Shown: positions 1 through 9,080 of the stretch, piece by piece
How positions within the stretch are numbered: position 1 is the first letter of the stretch
Layout: the number at the start of each line of letters is the position of its first letter
NCBI GenBank assembly: GCA_947629985.1
Contig: CANRFV010000003.1
Location: forward strand, 62,001 to 126,000
DNA: 64,000 nucleotides
Direction: 5' to 3'
From: an uncultured Clostridia bacterium
GTDB lineage: Bacteria > Bacillota > Clostridia > Christensenellales > CAG-314
Notes under the pieces: generated by a model
The model's input: only the letters and a program-made list of their open reading frames with translations
The model's database searches: none
Told to the model about the DNA's origin: nothing
Program-made: the position numbers and the translations under genes

Positions 1-325
1 ACACCGCGCCGATACAACCGAGTTGGATCATTGCCGTACTCGATTGAAATATGCTTGTGCCGTAGTGTCCCGCGGGATTGTTGTTTGCCGAGACGGTTAC
101 GTATCCGCAACACATAAGCGGAACAATGGGTAATGCGTCGGGCGCAAAAAGCACGCACATAACCACCAACAGCGCATAGGTGTACCAAACGGGAAGTTCC
201 CAACCGAAAATATTGGCGCATGCCGATATTGCCGCAACAAACGCTATGTAGTACGGCGAATACAAAAAACGCGTTATAAAGCCGACAACTTTGTTATTGC
301 CGATTTTGTCTAACGTAAGTAACAT
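1..325 (-). CDS. Partial membrane protein, 3' end outside window
   Basis: An open frame of 108 codons runs off the left edge of the window. It starts at ATG 325 after an AAAGGAAAT ribosome binding site. The visible part is hydrophobic, with about three membrane segments, for example around residues 27-42 and 47-66. I do not recognise the family. A SigA-like promoter lies upstream, so it starts its own transcript. The C-terminus is not visible, so length and function cannot be judged. Confidence 0.6.
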   Translation of the reverse strand, partial: MLLTLDKIGNNKVVGFITRFLYSPYYIAFVAAISACANIFGWELPVWYTYALLVVMCVLFAPDALPIVPLMCCGYVTVSANNNPAGHYGTSIFQSSTAMIQLGCIGAV

Positions 326-384
326 TGTAAATTTCCTTTCAGGCGCAGGCAACCGATAACTTCGGCTGCGTAAAACTTTAATTT

Positions 385-413
385 ATTATATACAAATTGT
401 CGAAAAATGTAAA
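385..413 (-). promoter_or_regulatory. SigA-like promoter of the partial membrane protein
   Basis: On the minus strand TTTACA (413-408), a 17-nt spacer and TATAAT (390-385) precede the gene starting at 325. Confidence 0.6.
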
Positions 414-608
414 GTTTTGTATATATTTTGCTATGCGCAGGCGATTTTTTTGCATAAATAACGTCGGCGTAAAACGCGCCGACGCACAAATTTGATACAA
501 AATACAAAAAATCGGTTTGCACTTCATTACGAAAAGTTGTGCAGCGCGCGGCATTTCGGCAATAATCGGTTGCTCCTAAGCGGCGCGCAAAGGCAATAGG
601 AACGCGTT

Positions 609-1394
609 TTACAACACTCGGGCAAGAAATTCGCGCGTGCGCTGTTCGCTCGGGCGATTGAATATATCTTCCGGCGCGCCTTGTTCCACTATTACGCCGT
701 CGTCCATAAATACCACGCGTGTGGAAACTTCGCGCGCAAAGGACATTTCGTGAGTTACGATTATCATCGTAAGCCCCTGTTGCGCCAAAGAACGCATTAC
801 GTTAAGCACTTCGCCCACCATTTCGGGGTCCAACGCGCTTGTGGGCTCGTCGAACAGCAACACTTCGGGAGACATGCACAGTGCGCGCGCTATTGCCACG
901 CGCTGTTTTTGTCCGCCGCTGAGTTGGCGCGGTTTTGCCTTGACGTAAGCGCTCATACCCACTGCCGCCAAATTGCGCATTGCAAGTTGTTCGGCGTCGG
1001 ATTTGCTCATTTTAAGCACTTTTCGCGGTCCCAAAGTGCAGTTGGAAAGCACGTTGAGATTGTCGAACAGGTTAAAGGACTGAAACACCATGCCCACCTT
1101 TTGACGGTAACGGTCGGGGTGCTTTGTTTGCGTTATGTCGCCGCCGTGAAACAGTATTTTGCCGCAAGTGGGTTCTTCAAACAGATTGATACACCTTAAT
1201 AATGTGCTTTTGCCGCTGCCCGACGGACCGATAATACAGGTTACGTCTCCCGAAAACACGTCGAAATCTATATCTTTAAGCACAACGTTGTCGCCGAAAG
1301 TTTTGCCCAGATGCTGTACGGATATTACCGCTCGGCAGTCGTTTTGCACGCGGTTTTCTGCGCGCGGCGTATCGGGGGTAAGGTTATTTTTCAC
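609..1394 (-). CDS. Amino-acid ABC transporter, ATP-binding protein
   Basis: This is the ATPase of a polar amino-acid uptake system and would energise the membrane permease encoded just upstream. Visible motifs are Walker [10 protein letters not shown], the signature LSGGQKQR and Walker [12 protein letters not shown], in GlnQ/HisP-type order. The chosen start is GTG 1394, which has a GGGAGG site upstream; it gives 261 aa. The gene overlaps the end of the permease gene by 11 nt, so translation is probably coupled. The operon is led by a lysine riboswitch, so lysine is the inferred substrate. It is the last gene of the three-gene operon. Confidence 0.93.
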   Translation of the reverse strand: MKNNLTPDTPRAENRVQNDCRAVISVQHLGKTFGDNVVLKDIDFDVFSGDVTCIIGPSGSGKSTLLRCINLFEEPTCGKILFHGGDITQTKHPDRYRQKVGMVFQSFNLFDNLNVLSNCTLGPRKVLKMSKSDAEQLAMRNLAAVGMSAYVKAKPRQLSGGQKQRVAIARALCMSPEVLLFDEPTSALDPEMVGEVLNVMRSLAQQGLTMIIVTHEMSFAREVSTRVVFMDDGVIVEQGAPEDIFNRPSEQRTREFLARVL

Positions 1395-2136
1395 TGCGCG
1401 CCTCCCTTGCAAACGACTCGGCGTCGAGATTTTGCGAACCGAGTATGCGGAAATTTTTGTTGCCGTCCATTTTGCGCTCTACCAAGCGCAACAACAAACT
1501 TATGCCGAAGGTAAGTATAAAATACACAATGGCAGCAAGCAGGTATGTTTCAAAGGTTTTGAAGGTATCCAAAACGATATCTTTTGCCACAAAAAACAAT
1601 TCGGTAAAGCCGATAACGTTTAGCACCGACGTGTCCTTGATGTTGACGATAAATTCGTTGGTAACGCTTGGCAAAATGTTGCGCAACGCTTGCGGCATTA
1701 CCACGTTGAACATAGTTTGCGAATGGGTAAGCCCTATTGCATGGCAACCTTCAAACTGCCCCTTATCTATGGATATAATGCCGCCGCGCACAATTTCCGC
1801 CATGTATGCGCCCGTATTGATGGACACGATGATCAGTCCGCTTACCGTAACGTTTAGCGTTCTGCCGCCGTTTAGCAGGGCAAATCCCCAAAAGATTACC
1901 ATTGCCTGCACCATCATAGGCGTTCCGCGGAAAACTTCGATGTAGGCGCGCAGCAAATAGTCGCCCGCCCTTTTAAGTACGCGCAAAAATTTGTTTTTGG
2001 GTAGCGGAAGGGTGCGGTAGATACCTATCAATATGCCGATAAGCAATCCCACAAGCGTGCCGATAACCGCCACAAGCATTGTATACCCTACCCCGACCAA
2101 AATGTCGTAATAGTATTTGGTAAGTATTGCGATCAT
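1384..2136 (-). CDS. Amino-acid ABC transporter permease
   Basis: A 250-aa inner membrane permease of the HisM/GlnP type. It has about five membrane segments, and the family EAA-loop region is visible around residues 125-155 ([20 protein letters not shown], with the conserved G and P). It follows the binding-protein gene by 18 nt and overlaps the ATPase gene. With only one permease gene visible it probably forms a homodimer. The lysine riboswitch upstream points to lysine or a close analogue as substrate. Confidence 0.93.
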   Translation of the reverse strand: MIAILTKYYYDILVGVGYTMLVAVIGTLVGLLIGILIGIYRTLPLPKNKFLRVLKRAGDYLLRAYIEVFRGTPMMVQAMVIFWGFALLNGGRTLNVTVSGLIIVSINTGAYMAEIVRGGIISIDKGQFEGCHAIGLTHSQTMFNVVMPQALRNILPSVTNEFIVNIKDTSVLNVIGFTELFFVAKDIVLDTFKTFETYLLAAIVYFILTFGISLLLRLVERKMDGNKNFRILGSQNLDAESFAREARSEK

Positions 2137-2154
2137 AATTTACAAACCTTTGCT

Positions 2155-3033
2155 TTACTCTACGATATTTTCGCCCGATGACAAATTTATAGCGCGTTGC
2201 ATCATTTGGTCGCGTTGTTCTTGCGTGATCTGCGCGAGAATGGCGTTTACCTGCGCGGTAAACTCGCTGCCCTTTACAATGCCCACCGCAATTGCCGTAT
2301 CGGCGTCGGTTGCGACAAAGCCCGTATCGTTATTGACAAGTTTGACGTATGTAAATTGGGAGTTAGACGCGCAGTTTTCGATGGCGCCGGGTTCTTCGGC
2401 TACGTATGCGTCGATGGCGCCCACATTAAGCGCGTTGATGAGCGCGGGGAAATCCTCCAACGGGGTTTGCGGAACAATTCCGTATTGCGCGGCTTGCGAC
2501 TGCAACGCGGCGTCGTGGAAAGTTCCGTTTTGCGCGGCTACCTTGGCGCCGTTGAAATCGGCAAGCGACTTGGCGTTTACGTAAGCGCCGTCCTTGCGCA
2601 CAACCAGCACAAGGTTGCTTTGGTAATACGGATCGGAAAAGTCGATTTGCTGTTTGCGCTCTTCGGTGGGGCTCATACCGGCAATTATCATATCCACCGT
2701 GCCCGCGTTAAGCGCGGGAATAAGCGCGTCCCATTCCATTTTGACCACGACAAGTTCCTTGCCGAGACTTTCGGCAATTTTGAGCGCGATCATAATATCG
2801 TAACCGTTGGCGTAATTGTTGCGCATTGCGCGGTAATTTGTGTTGTAAATTTGCACGGCATTGTTGCTTGCGTCGCGCTGAGTGTAGTTGAACGGCGAAT
2901 AGGCACATTCCAACCCCACGTACAGTTTGCCGTCTTCCTTGGGCAGCGAGCAGGCGCCGAGCGCAAAAGTAAAAGTAAATACTATTGCAATCAAAGCAAT
3001 TACAAGCAGCGTTTTGTTGATGTTGTGTTTCAT
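2155..3033 (-). CDS. Lysine-type ABC transporter substrate-binding lipoprotein
   Basis: A 292-aa extracytoplasmic binding protein (SBP_bac_3 type). The N-terminus is a lipoprotein signal with hydrophobic core and lipobox LGAC (Cys about residue 28). The family-typical elements are present: VGLECAYSPFNY near the start and DMIIAGMSPTEERKQQIDFS in the middle. GGAG lies 8 nt before the ATG. It is the first gene of the operon, directly downstream of a lysine riboswitch with terminators. That context, rather than the protein itself, supports lysine as the ligand. Arginine or another cationic amino acid remains possible. Confidence 0.92.
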   Translation of the reverse strand: MKHNINKTLLVIALIAIVFTFTFALGACSLPKEDGKLYVGLECAYSPFNYTQRDASNNAVQIYNTNYRAMRNNYANGYDIMIALKIAESLGKELVVVKMEWDALIPALNAGTVDMIIAGMSPTEERKQQIDFSDPYYQSNLVLVVRKDGAYVNAKSLADFNGAKVAAQNGTFHDAALQSQAAQYGIVPQTPLEDFPALINALNVGAIDAYVAEEPGAIENCASNSQFTYVKLVNNDTGFVATDADTAIAVGIVKGSEFTAQVNAILAQITQEQRDQMMQRAINLSSGENIVE

Positions 3034-3197
3034 AATTTTTCTCCGTGATTGTATTTAACCGAAGAGATTTTTACATTACACGGATAACATCTGCGCGCCG
3101 CTTGTTGTTGCCGATTTGTAAACATAAGCCCCTTTGCGCCGCCGCGACAATTGCTTGCCCGCAATAATTTGCCGTGCGTAAGTGCGCAAGGTGTATA

Positions 3198-3242
3198 AAA
3201 TACAAAATCCGCAATACAAGCGGATCGCTGTGCCGTTGCGGA
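3198..3242 (-). terminator. Second intrinsic terminator after the lysine riboswitch
   Basis: On the minus strand TCCGCAA (3242-3236) pairs with TTGCGGA (3214-3208) and is followed by TTTTGTATTTT. It repeats the stem sequence of the first terminator 35 nt upstream. Confidence 0.65.
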
Positions 3243-3244
3243 CA

Positions 3245-3280
3245 AATAAAAATCCGCAACAAGCGGGTGCCATATTGCGG
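3245..3280 (-). terminator. Riboswitch expression-platform terminator
   Basis: On the minus strand CCGCAA (3280-3275) pairs with TTGCGG (3259-3254), followed by ATTTTTATTT. It sits 15 nt after the lysine aptamer, in the place expected for the ligand-dependent terminator. Confidence 0.75.
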
Positions 3281-3294
3281 AAAAATCACAATAT

Positions 3295-3453
3295 AAGATA
3301 GCGCTCCACTTGCGTGACAGTCCGACGCATATTGTGCGCCGTCCCAGCATAGCCGCCTTTCAGACAAAACGACTATACTTCGGTTGCTTTCCCTTTACCG
3401 CCAAGCAGATGTCTGACTGCGTTGGTTTGTCATGAAAGCCACAACCTCTATCG
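3295..3453 (-). ncRNA. Lysine riboswitch (L box)
   Basis: Read on the minus strand, the segment contains the conserved L-box blocks in order: GATAGAGG, AGGGAAAGC, CCGAAG, CTGGG, GGACTGTCACG and GTGGAGCGCTATCTT. The match is to consensus blocks held in memory; covariance scoring was not run. The aptamer begins within about 10 nt of the predicted transcription start and is followed by two terminator stems and the binding-protein gene. High lysine is expected to terminate transcription of the transporter operon. Confidence 0.92.
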
Positions 3454-3465
3454 AATTATGGGTCA

Positions 3466-3494
3466 ATAATAACATACGCGCGCAGTTAAGTCAA
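3466..3494 (-). promoter_or_regulatory. SigA-like promoter of the lysine transporter operon
   Basis: On the minus strand TTGACT (3494-3489), a 17-nt spacer and TATTAT (3471-3466). The start of transcription would fall near 3459, just before the aptamer. Confidence 0.8.
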
Positions 3495-3672
3495 ACGTTT
3501 TGCACTACTTTTGCAAACGAAATTTGCGCGCGCGACTATAATAACATTATTTTTCGTACACGACGATGTTGCCGTTGATTTACGCGCAGTATTGACTATT
3601 ATTGAAAAAAGCGTATACAAACAAACGCCACGCGCACGTATACGTATGCGGCAAAACGGGCGCGTTTACCGA

Positions 3673-3711
3673 CAAAAAAAACGGCGGAGTGCGTATACAC
3701 ACCGCCGTTTT
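3673..3711 (-). terminator. Intrinsic terminator of the zinc-ribbon gene pair
   Basis: Minus-strand stem AACGGCGG/CCGCCGTT with a 14-nt loop, followed by a run of T residues. It lies 14 nt after the stop codon of the gene ending at 3725. The stretch 3500-3670 shows nothing else recognisable. Confidence 0.8.
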
Positions 3712-3724
3712 GTTGCGTTAAAAA

Positions 3725-4105
3725 TTACATTCCGCCGGGAGCCGTGATTATCGCGGCGATGAGCCACATCAACAATCCCGCCCAGATACATATAATCAAC
3801 TGCAATATGCAGCCGACTATACCTACTACCAGCCCCGCTATTGCAAAGCCCTTGCCCGCGGCGTCCGTTTTGCGTATCTGCCCGAGCGCTATGCCCGACA
3901 ATATCACGCCGGCAAGCCCGGTGCCCAAGCCGATATACGGTATAACCATAGAACATATCGACAAAATAAAGCCGACAAGCGCGCAAACGTTAAGTTTGGG
4001 TTTGGATTCGGGTTGACGTACGGTTGCTCCGGCAAAACAACCGCATTTTATGCAAATTTCGGCTTCGTCGGCAATTTCCGCGCCGCAATGCGTACAATAT
4101 CTCAT
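3725..4105 (-). CDS. Zinc-ribbon DUF4190-type membrane protein (copy 2)
   Basis: A 126-aa protein with an N-terminal zinc ribbon (CTHCGAE at residue 4 and CIKCGC at about 18), a short polar linker, and a hydrophobic C-terminal half with about two to three membrane segments. The glycine-rich GKGFAIAGLVVGIVG is typical of the DUF4190 family. The family role is not established. It overlaps the preceding, similar gene by ATGA and shares its terminator, so the two are a translationally coupled tandem duplication. Confidence 0.8.
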   Translation of the reverse strand: MRYCTHCGAEIADEAEICIKCGCFAGATVRQPESKPKLNVCALVGFILSICSMVIPYIGLGTGLAGVILSGIALGQIRKTDAAGKGFAIAGLVVGIVGCILQLIICIWAGLLMWLIAAIITAPGGM

Positions 4106-4479
4106 AATCCTGCCGCCGCCGAACCGCCCAATATCGCCGACAAAATAGAAAAGCCCAACACAACGAGAATGATGGACAAAACAACGCCGATTACCGACAG
4201 TACGATACCGGCTATTGCCAAGCCTTTGCCCGATTGATGGTTTTTGTTGACCTGAACCAACCCCACTATCGAGAAAATAAGTCCCAACGCACCCACGATA
4301 CCGTAAAAACTAAGTATATACGATACAAGCGCAAGTACAAAGCCCGCAATGGCAAAGCCGTTTGTTTTGGCGCTGACGGGATCCATCGTTTGCTCCGTAG
4401 ACTGCACGGCGCAACCGCAAGACGGACATACTACCGCTTGATCGTTGATTTCCGCGCCGCAATGCGTGCAATATTTCAT
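4102..4479 (-). CDS. Zinc-ribbon DUF4190-type membrane protein (copy 1)
   Basis: A 125-aa protein with N-terminal zinc ribbon (CTHCGAE, CPSCGC) and a DUF4190-like membrane region containing GKGLAIAGIVLSVIG. The start is ATG 4479 because GGAGGCAC lies just upstream; an open frame continues further upstream but without a site. The first nine residues closely match those of the next gene, which indicates duplication. Function unknown; it is probably a small membrane protein with a cytoplasmic zinc finger. Confidence 0.82.
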   Translation of the reverse strand: MKYCTHCGAEINDQAVVCPSCGCAVQSTEQTMDPVSAKTNGFAIAGFVLALVSYILSFYGIVGALGLIFSIVGLVQVNKNHQSGKGLAIAGIVLSVIGVVLSIILVVLGFSILSAILGGSAAAGL

Positions 4480-4669
4480 AACACAGTGCCTCCTGAATGT
4501 GATCAATTCTATTATACCGCCACCCGAAAAAATGTCAAGTGCCTTGCAAATTGTTTTGCCGAAAGCGCTCATAAAATATTACAAAAATGTCGTATTGCGG
4601 CATCGTTTGGCGAAATTTCGGCATAAAATGTCCCCAAATTACGTTTTAGAATATAATAATTTACTATAA

Positions 4670-5319
4670 TAAAACCTTGACTTTGCCAATAGGAAAAATA
4701 ACACTTACGCGCTTGCGCGGAAATAACACCGTGAAGCACACCGCAAGCGGAAACAACTCAAATTCCGTCAACAAGCGACGACTTGCGCGGCACTACAGCG
4801 CGGCAAATATATTTAATAAATAAAATACAAAACAGCCAATCACATACCGAGATCGACTGTTTTATTTTAGTAATTATGCCGTCGATTGCGCACGCGTTAT
4901 CGCAACGAATTTATACGAGCAACAAACTGTCTCAACTAAACCCAACCTTGTAAGCACGCTGAGCGAGTGTATCCACTGCAAAATAATCTGCAATGAGTAT
5001 GCCGCACACAATCTTATTATTTGGGCGCGAGTGCTGTTGCAACTATAATCTGTCAACAAACAAGTTTTTAATTAAAATACAACCTTATATATACTCAGAG
5101 CGAGTGTGTTTACTGCAAAACAATCTGCAACGAGCGCACATTGTGCGCGAAGCGAAGCCTTTTTGCAGGGGATATGCGCGTGTTTTCCGTTTTGAATGCA
5201 ATTGCACGAGCGCTCTATCTACTATGCTCTGCGGCATACGAAGCGAAGCCTTTTTGCAGGGGATATGCGAGCGGTATAAGCGACCGACGCACGTGTGGTC
5301 GGCACCGCGTTCGGTCGGA
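4670..5319. repeat. Intergenic mosaic repeat block R1
   Basis: A noncoding stretch built from modules that recur elsewhere. It has remnants of the hairpin array with AATAACAC linkers (4702-4740), the AACAGCCAATC terminator-like hairpin (4831-4863), the CTGAGCGAGTGTATCCACTG module (4957-5005) and a GAAGCGAAGCCTTTTTGCAG module twice (5152 and 5240). It ends in GCACGTGTGGTCGG next to the stop codon at 5321. No gene is supported here. The 190 bases 4480-4669 before it show nothing recognisable. Confidence 0.8.
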
Positions 5320-5320
5320 A

Positions 5321-6244
5321 TTATAAATTACTTATTATTTCGCAAATCTGCCGCAAAGCCAAATTCGCCTCCGGTATGGGGTACAGCGGATATACATGAT
5401 TCATCCGCGCGCCCACGGTAAGCGTACAGCCGTCGTTGCCGGCAATACGATCGTAAAACTTTACCACATCGGGATACATTATTTCGTCCGTGCCCACAAA
5501 CAAATGCACGTTGCTCAGCGCGGCAAAGTTGTTGTAATACAGCGGACTTACAAAGTAACTGTGCATATCGTCGCCGTCCGCCCACAATTTGCCCCACACC
5601 TGCGTTGTGGATATTACCAACATTGCGTCGCTCTTTTGTATAGGCACCATATCGGGGTTGTCGGTTGCCAAATCAACCCAAGGAGACAATGCAACCACTG
5701 CGTCGGGGCGGCGCATACCGTGTTCGATGAGATATTGGTACAGCGACAACGCAAATCCGCCGCCTGCCGAATCGCCCATAAACACGATCTTGCCGTTACA
5801 ACTGTCCGCAATACGCGAATACATCGGCACTATTGCGTTGTACATATGCGTGTAGTTGTAAAACGGCGCCAGCGGATACAGCGGAAAAATTACCCTAACG
5901 CCCGCAGATTGCACCAATTTGTCTGCAAATTTGAAATGGAACGAACGGGGACGGTGAACGTATCCGCCGCCGTGGAAGTAAAACACGGTTGTGCCGACGG
6001 CGTTTTCGCCGTGCGGCGCGTCGGCTCGCTCGAAAGTGTACACATCGGTATTGCCGAAAGCGCTTTGCGTAACGCGAGAGCGAAATTTGCGCAAATCGGG
6101 CATAGCAAAGCGTTGCTCTCCCGCCGCTTTTTGTTTGGCAAATTGCGCTAACGCCTTGTCGGGACGGACGCTGTATTTACGTTTGGACGTCAGGCGCAAA
6201 ATTGCCGAAACGACGCGCGCCTTAAAAGATTTTTTACCTTTCAT
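5321..6244 (-). CDS. Alpha/beta hydrolase (HSL-type esterase)
   Basis: A 307-aa predicted carboxylesterase of the hormone-sensitive-lipase family. HGGGYVH (about residue 91) forms the oxyanion hole and GDSAGGG (about residue 157) carries the nucleophile serine. Later acidic and histidine residues (TDE near 255 and NHVYP near 285) fit the rest of the triad. There is no signal peptide, so it acts in the cytoplasm. The substrate is unknown. The stop codon abuts repeat block R1. Confidence 0.88.
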   Translation of the reverse strand: MKGKKSFKARVVSAILRLTSKRKYSVRPDKALAQFAKQKAAGEQRFAMPDLRKFRSRVTQSAFGNTDVYTFERADAPHGENAVGTTVFYFHGGGYVHRPRSFHFKFADKLVQSAGVRVIFPLYPLAPFYNYTHMYNAIVPMYSRIADSCNGKIVFMGDSAGGGFALSLYQYLIEHGMRRPDAVVALSPWVDLATDNPDMVPIQKSDAMLVISTTQVWGKLWADGDDMHSYFVSPLYYNNFAALSNVHLFVGTDEIMYPDVVKFYDRIAGNDGCTLTVGARMNHVYPLYPIPEANLALRQICEIISNL

Positions 6245-6428
6245 AACTCAATTGTATCGGCGGCGTATAAACAAACGCCGCTTTGTAAATGTTGTATCGA
6301 CGGCGCCGACCGAATGGTAACCGCCGTATATTGCCTAAACCTGCTGACGTAAATTTACAATACGGTTTGCGGCGCGCCGCATAAACGCATTGCCGTAACC
6401 GACGCGCGCCAACTGCGTGTAAATGCTC

Positions 6429-6481
6429 AAAAAAGCGCAAAAATGCGCAAAAAGCGCAAAAATGCGCAAAAAGCGCAAAAA
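6429..6481. repeat. 19-bp tandem repeat
   Basis: About 2.8 copies of a 19-nt unit made of A-runs alternating with GCGC (AAAAAGCGCAAAAATGCGC). It starts directly at the stop codon of the gene ending at 6482. The rest of 6245-6428 shows nothing recognisable. Confidence 0.8.
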
Positions 6482-6847
6482 TCAGTCGCCTTTGCTTTGG
6501 AAATCGTCCGCTTGGTTACCGTCGGACGGTTGTTCGGCGTTTGCAGTGCCGTCCGTATCGTCGGATATAACAGACTGTTGCTGTTGCTTGCTCTTGCGGG
6601 CCTTGACGGCGTCGCGCGTAAGATACACTACGTGTACCACAATAAGCGCGGCATTCATAAACGCCGTGGAATATGCGGGCAAAATTAAGCCGTACACCAC
6701 AAACACCAAGCAACCGATGATGTTGATTATTCGTATCCAGGTTTGCTTGGTCATCAAAAACGAAATGAGAACAAACGCCGAAGCGACGATGCCCAGCCAT
6801 TCGTTTTTCAATATTTCCACAAATGTGGCAGACAAACTATTGAACAT
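6482..6847 (-). CDS. YgjV-like small membrane protein
   Basis: A 121-aa protein with three predicted membrane segments (about residues 15-33, 38-55, 60-78) and a polar, Gln/Asp-rich tail. The spacing and the LISFLMTKQTWIRIINIIG stretch resemble the YgjV family of inner membrane proteins, whose function is not established. ATG 6847 follows GGGAGAT. It is monocistronic and ends in a short tandem repeat. Confidence 0.7.
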   Translation of the reverse strand: MFNSLSATFVEILKNEWLGIVASAFVLISFLMTKQTWIRIINIIGCLVFVVYGLILPAYSTAFMNAALIVVHVVYLTRDAVKARKSKQQQQSVISDDTDGTANAEQPSDGNQADDFQSKGD

Positions 6848-7065
6848 ATTTATCTCCCGTAAATAAATTTGAGCGGTATTAGCCTGTTGCAAAGTAAAAT
6901 TGCCTGCGGCGGCAAGTTTTGCATTGCGGCGCGCGATATTTTACTATGCGAGATGGCGTCTGCGCGCAAGCGCGTAAGTTGTTGTGCGTAGGCGCGATAT
7001 ACGCGTCGGTAAAAGCGTTTGCCTACGCGGACGGCAAAATGTTGAGCAAATAAGCGGCGGCGCCG

Positions 7066-7785
7066 TTACGGCAGGTCGATTTCGAAATAATTCGCTTCGC
7101 CGATGCGGCGCAAATTGTATTTGAGAGCCAAATTTTGCGAAGCGACGTTATCCTTGATGATGTACGCAAAGGGAGTGTTGCCGCTTGCTATTACTTTGTT
7201 GCACAACGCAGTCATAACGCGCAAAGCGTACCCTTTGTGCCTGTGTTCGGGCAGGGTGTAAAGCATACCCAAACTTTGCTCCAAGTGCAGTAAACACCAA
7301 CACACCGGCTTGCCGTCGATATACAGCGCGGCGGAAGGATGTCTGTCCAGACAGCGGCGGACGTCGTCAACATCGGCGTGATAGGGCGTGCCGTCGGAAA
7401 CCGCTTGCGCGTAACGCTTGTCCAACGGACGTATGGCGGAGTCGGGCGCGCAATAAAGCGGCTGTCCGTTCCACACGTACAAATAGCACTCGGTTTTCCA
7501 ATTGAAAAGATAAGCGTCGCTTAACAATCGGGTAACAAAGGGCGAAACGCCGCAAAACTTTACTTTACCGCAAACGCCGCTTACAAATTGCCGCACGAAA
7601 TCGGCGCTGTCCGACTTGATACAGCACTCGCACGCGCCGTTTACGTCGGCGACAAGCGCGTAACTGTTGCCGTCGTTGTAAACCGTAACGCCGTCGGCAT
7701 TGCGACAATACCCCGCAAAAATAAGCGTGTCGGGGTCGGCGTCAAAAAAGTTTACCAGCGCAGACGTTACTTGCAATTGTTTCAT
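7066..7785 (-). CDS. GNAT-family N-acetyltransferase
   Basis: A 239-aa protein whose C-terminal half has the GNAT fold. LYTLPEHRHKGYALRVM (about residues 175-191) is the acetyl-CoA loop with the R-x-x-G-x-A pattern, and NLALKYNLRRIGE near the end is the usual final strand region. The N-terminal half resembles no domain I know but is of the size seen in FR47-like proteins. The acceptor substrate is unknown. No clear ribosome binding site precedes ATG 7785. Confidence 0.75.
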   Translation of the reverse strand: MKQLQVTSALVNFFDADPDTLIFAGYCRNADGVTVYNDGNSYALVADVNGACECCIKSDSADFVRQFVSGVCGKVKFCGVSPFVTRLLSDAYLFNWKTECYLYVWNGQPLYCAPDSAIRPLDKRYAQAVSDGTPYHADVDDVRRCLDRHPSAALYIDGKPVCWCLLHLEQSLGMLYTLPEHRHKGYALRVMTALCNKVIASGNTPFAYIIKDNVASQNLALKYNLRRIGEANYFEIDLP

Positions 7786-7911
7786 AGTTTTTAGATTATA
7801 TCAAAAAATGCGCGCTTTTTCAACCCGTTTGCGCAAATTTAATTGCCGACGGCGCACATAACAGGCGCGCAAAGCCCCCGCAACGCGCCGCATTTGCCCA
7901 TTCGACGCCAT

Positions 7912-7941
7912 TTGACAGCGCAATAGCGGGTATGTTATACT
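7912..7941 (+). promoter_or_regulatory. SigA-like promoter of the tyrosine phosphatase gene
   Basis: TTGACA (7912-7917), an 18-nt spacer and TATACT (7936-7941), 16 nt before ATG 7958. Confidence 0.7.
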
Positions 7942-7957
7942 TAACGGCGAGGTAAAT

Positions 7958-8755
7958 ATGATAATAGAATTACAACAAGCCAACAACGCGCGCGATCTCG
8001 GAGGAATAACCACCGCTTACGGCAAAATAAAGTCGGGCAAACTTATACGCTCGGGCGAATTGAGCCGCATTACGGCAGACGACGTTACAACTCTTGCTCG
8101 GCACGGCTTGCGCCGCATTGTGGATCTGCGCACGGAAAACGAAATCGCAAATAATCCCGACGTGGCTATGCCCAACGTGGAATGGGTAAATATTTCCATA
8201 ATGCACGCCACCACTTTCGGCATAAGTTACGAAAAACTCGACGGACAATCCATTGCGGTAAAATTGCAGGCGGGCATACAGCGTATGCTGAACCGCGGCG
8301 AAGTACCCATCGAACATATGCGCATACTTTACAGACAGTTTGTAAACGACGCTTTCAGCCGAGTTGGGTACGGCAATTTTATCAAATTGCTTGCCAATAA
8401 CCCTGTATACGGCGCAACGCTGTGGCACTGCACGGGCGGAAAAGATCGTTGCGGCACATGCGCGGCGCTGCTACTGCACTGCCTTGGCGCAAGCAGGGAC
8501 GAAATAATGCGCGACTATATGCTTACCAATGCGCAAACTCAAAACAACGCGCACAGTATTCTGGGCAAAGTGCGCCCGTTTGTGGACGACGACAAACTGC
8601 AACTTGTGCAATCTATGCTGTTGGTGGACGAAAGTTATCTGGACAGTTTTTGGGCGGAAATAGAAAACAAATTCGGCAGTGCGGACAACTACATTGCCCA
8701 ATGCGGAGTTACCGCAAACGATATAAACAATTTGCGCAAACTGTACATCGAATAG
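7958..8755 (+). CDS. Protein-tyrosine phosphatase, IphP-like
   Basis: A 265-aa phosphatase of the Tyr_phosphatase3 type. The N-terminal NARDLGGI motif and LIRSGEL are characteristic. The catalytic P-loop HCTGGKDRCGT (about residues 155-165) carries the Cys and Arg of CX5R. DLRTENE supplies conserved acidic residues. The family can dephosphorylate proteins or phosphoinositides; the substrate here is unknown. GAGGTAAAT precedes the ATG. It appears to be a single-gene unit ending in a strong stem-loop. Confidence 0.88.
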   Translation: MIIELQQANNARDLGGITTAYGKIKSGKLIRSGELSRITADDVTTLARHGLRRIVDLRTENEIANNPDVAMPNVEWVNISIMHATTFGISYEKLDGQSIAVKLQAGIQRMLNRGEVPIEHMRILYRQFVNDAFSRVGYGNFIKLLANNPVYGATLWHCTGGKDRCGTCAALLLHCLGASRDEIMRDYMLTNAQTQNNAHSILGKVRPFVDDDKLQLVQSMLLVDESYLDSFWAEIENKFGSADNYIAQCGVTANDINNLRKLYIE

Positions 8756-8846
8756 CGCGGCGGGCGATTGTAGCCTACCGCATATATCAAACAAAACACG
8801 CAAACTCTGCAAAATTAAGCGCGCCGAAACAAGCGCGCAAACAGAC

Positions 8847-8884
8847 GCGGCGCGGCGACGGTAAATTACCTGTCGCCGCGCCGC
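8847..8884 (+). terminator. Strong GC stem-loop, probable terminator
   Basis: A perfect 13-bp stem, GCGGCGCGGCGAC with GTCGCCGCGCCGC, around a 12-nt loop that can itself pair. Only three T follow, so it is an imperfect intrinsic terminator. It lies between two convergent genes. The rest of 8756-9080 shows nothing else. Confidence 0.55.
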
Positions 8885-9080
8885 TTTGCAAAAAGCAAGC
8901 GCGCTTGCGCTGTACGAAATGATGTTAAATTCGATTGAAATTGCATTGTTGCGGGGCAAAACGCCTTCGCAACCTGCGTTGACGAAAATTATACGGAGCA
9001 TAACAGCGCGATTGTACAAAATAAGCCCCTGCCGCGCTTGACGACGGATCAAACGGCAGACGGAAAGACTATTGCAAACG

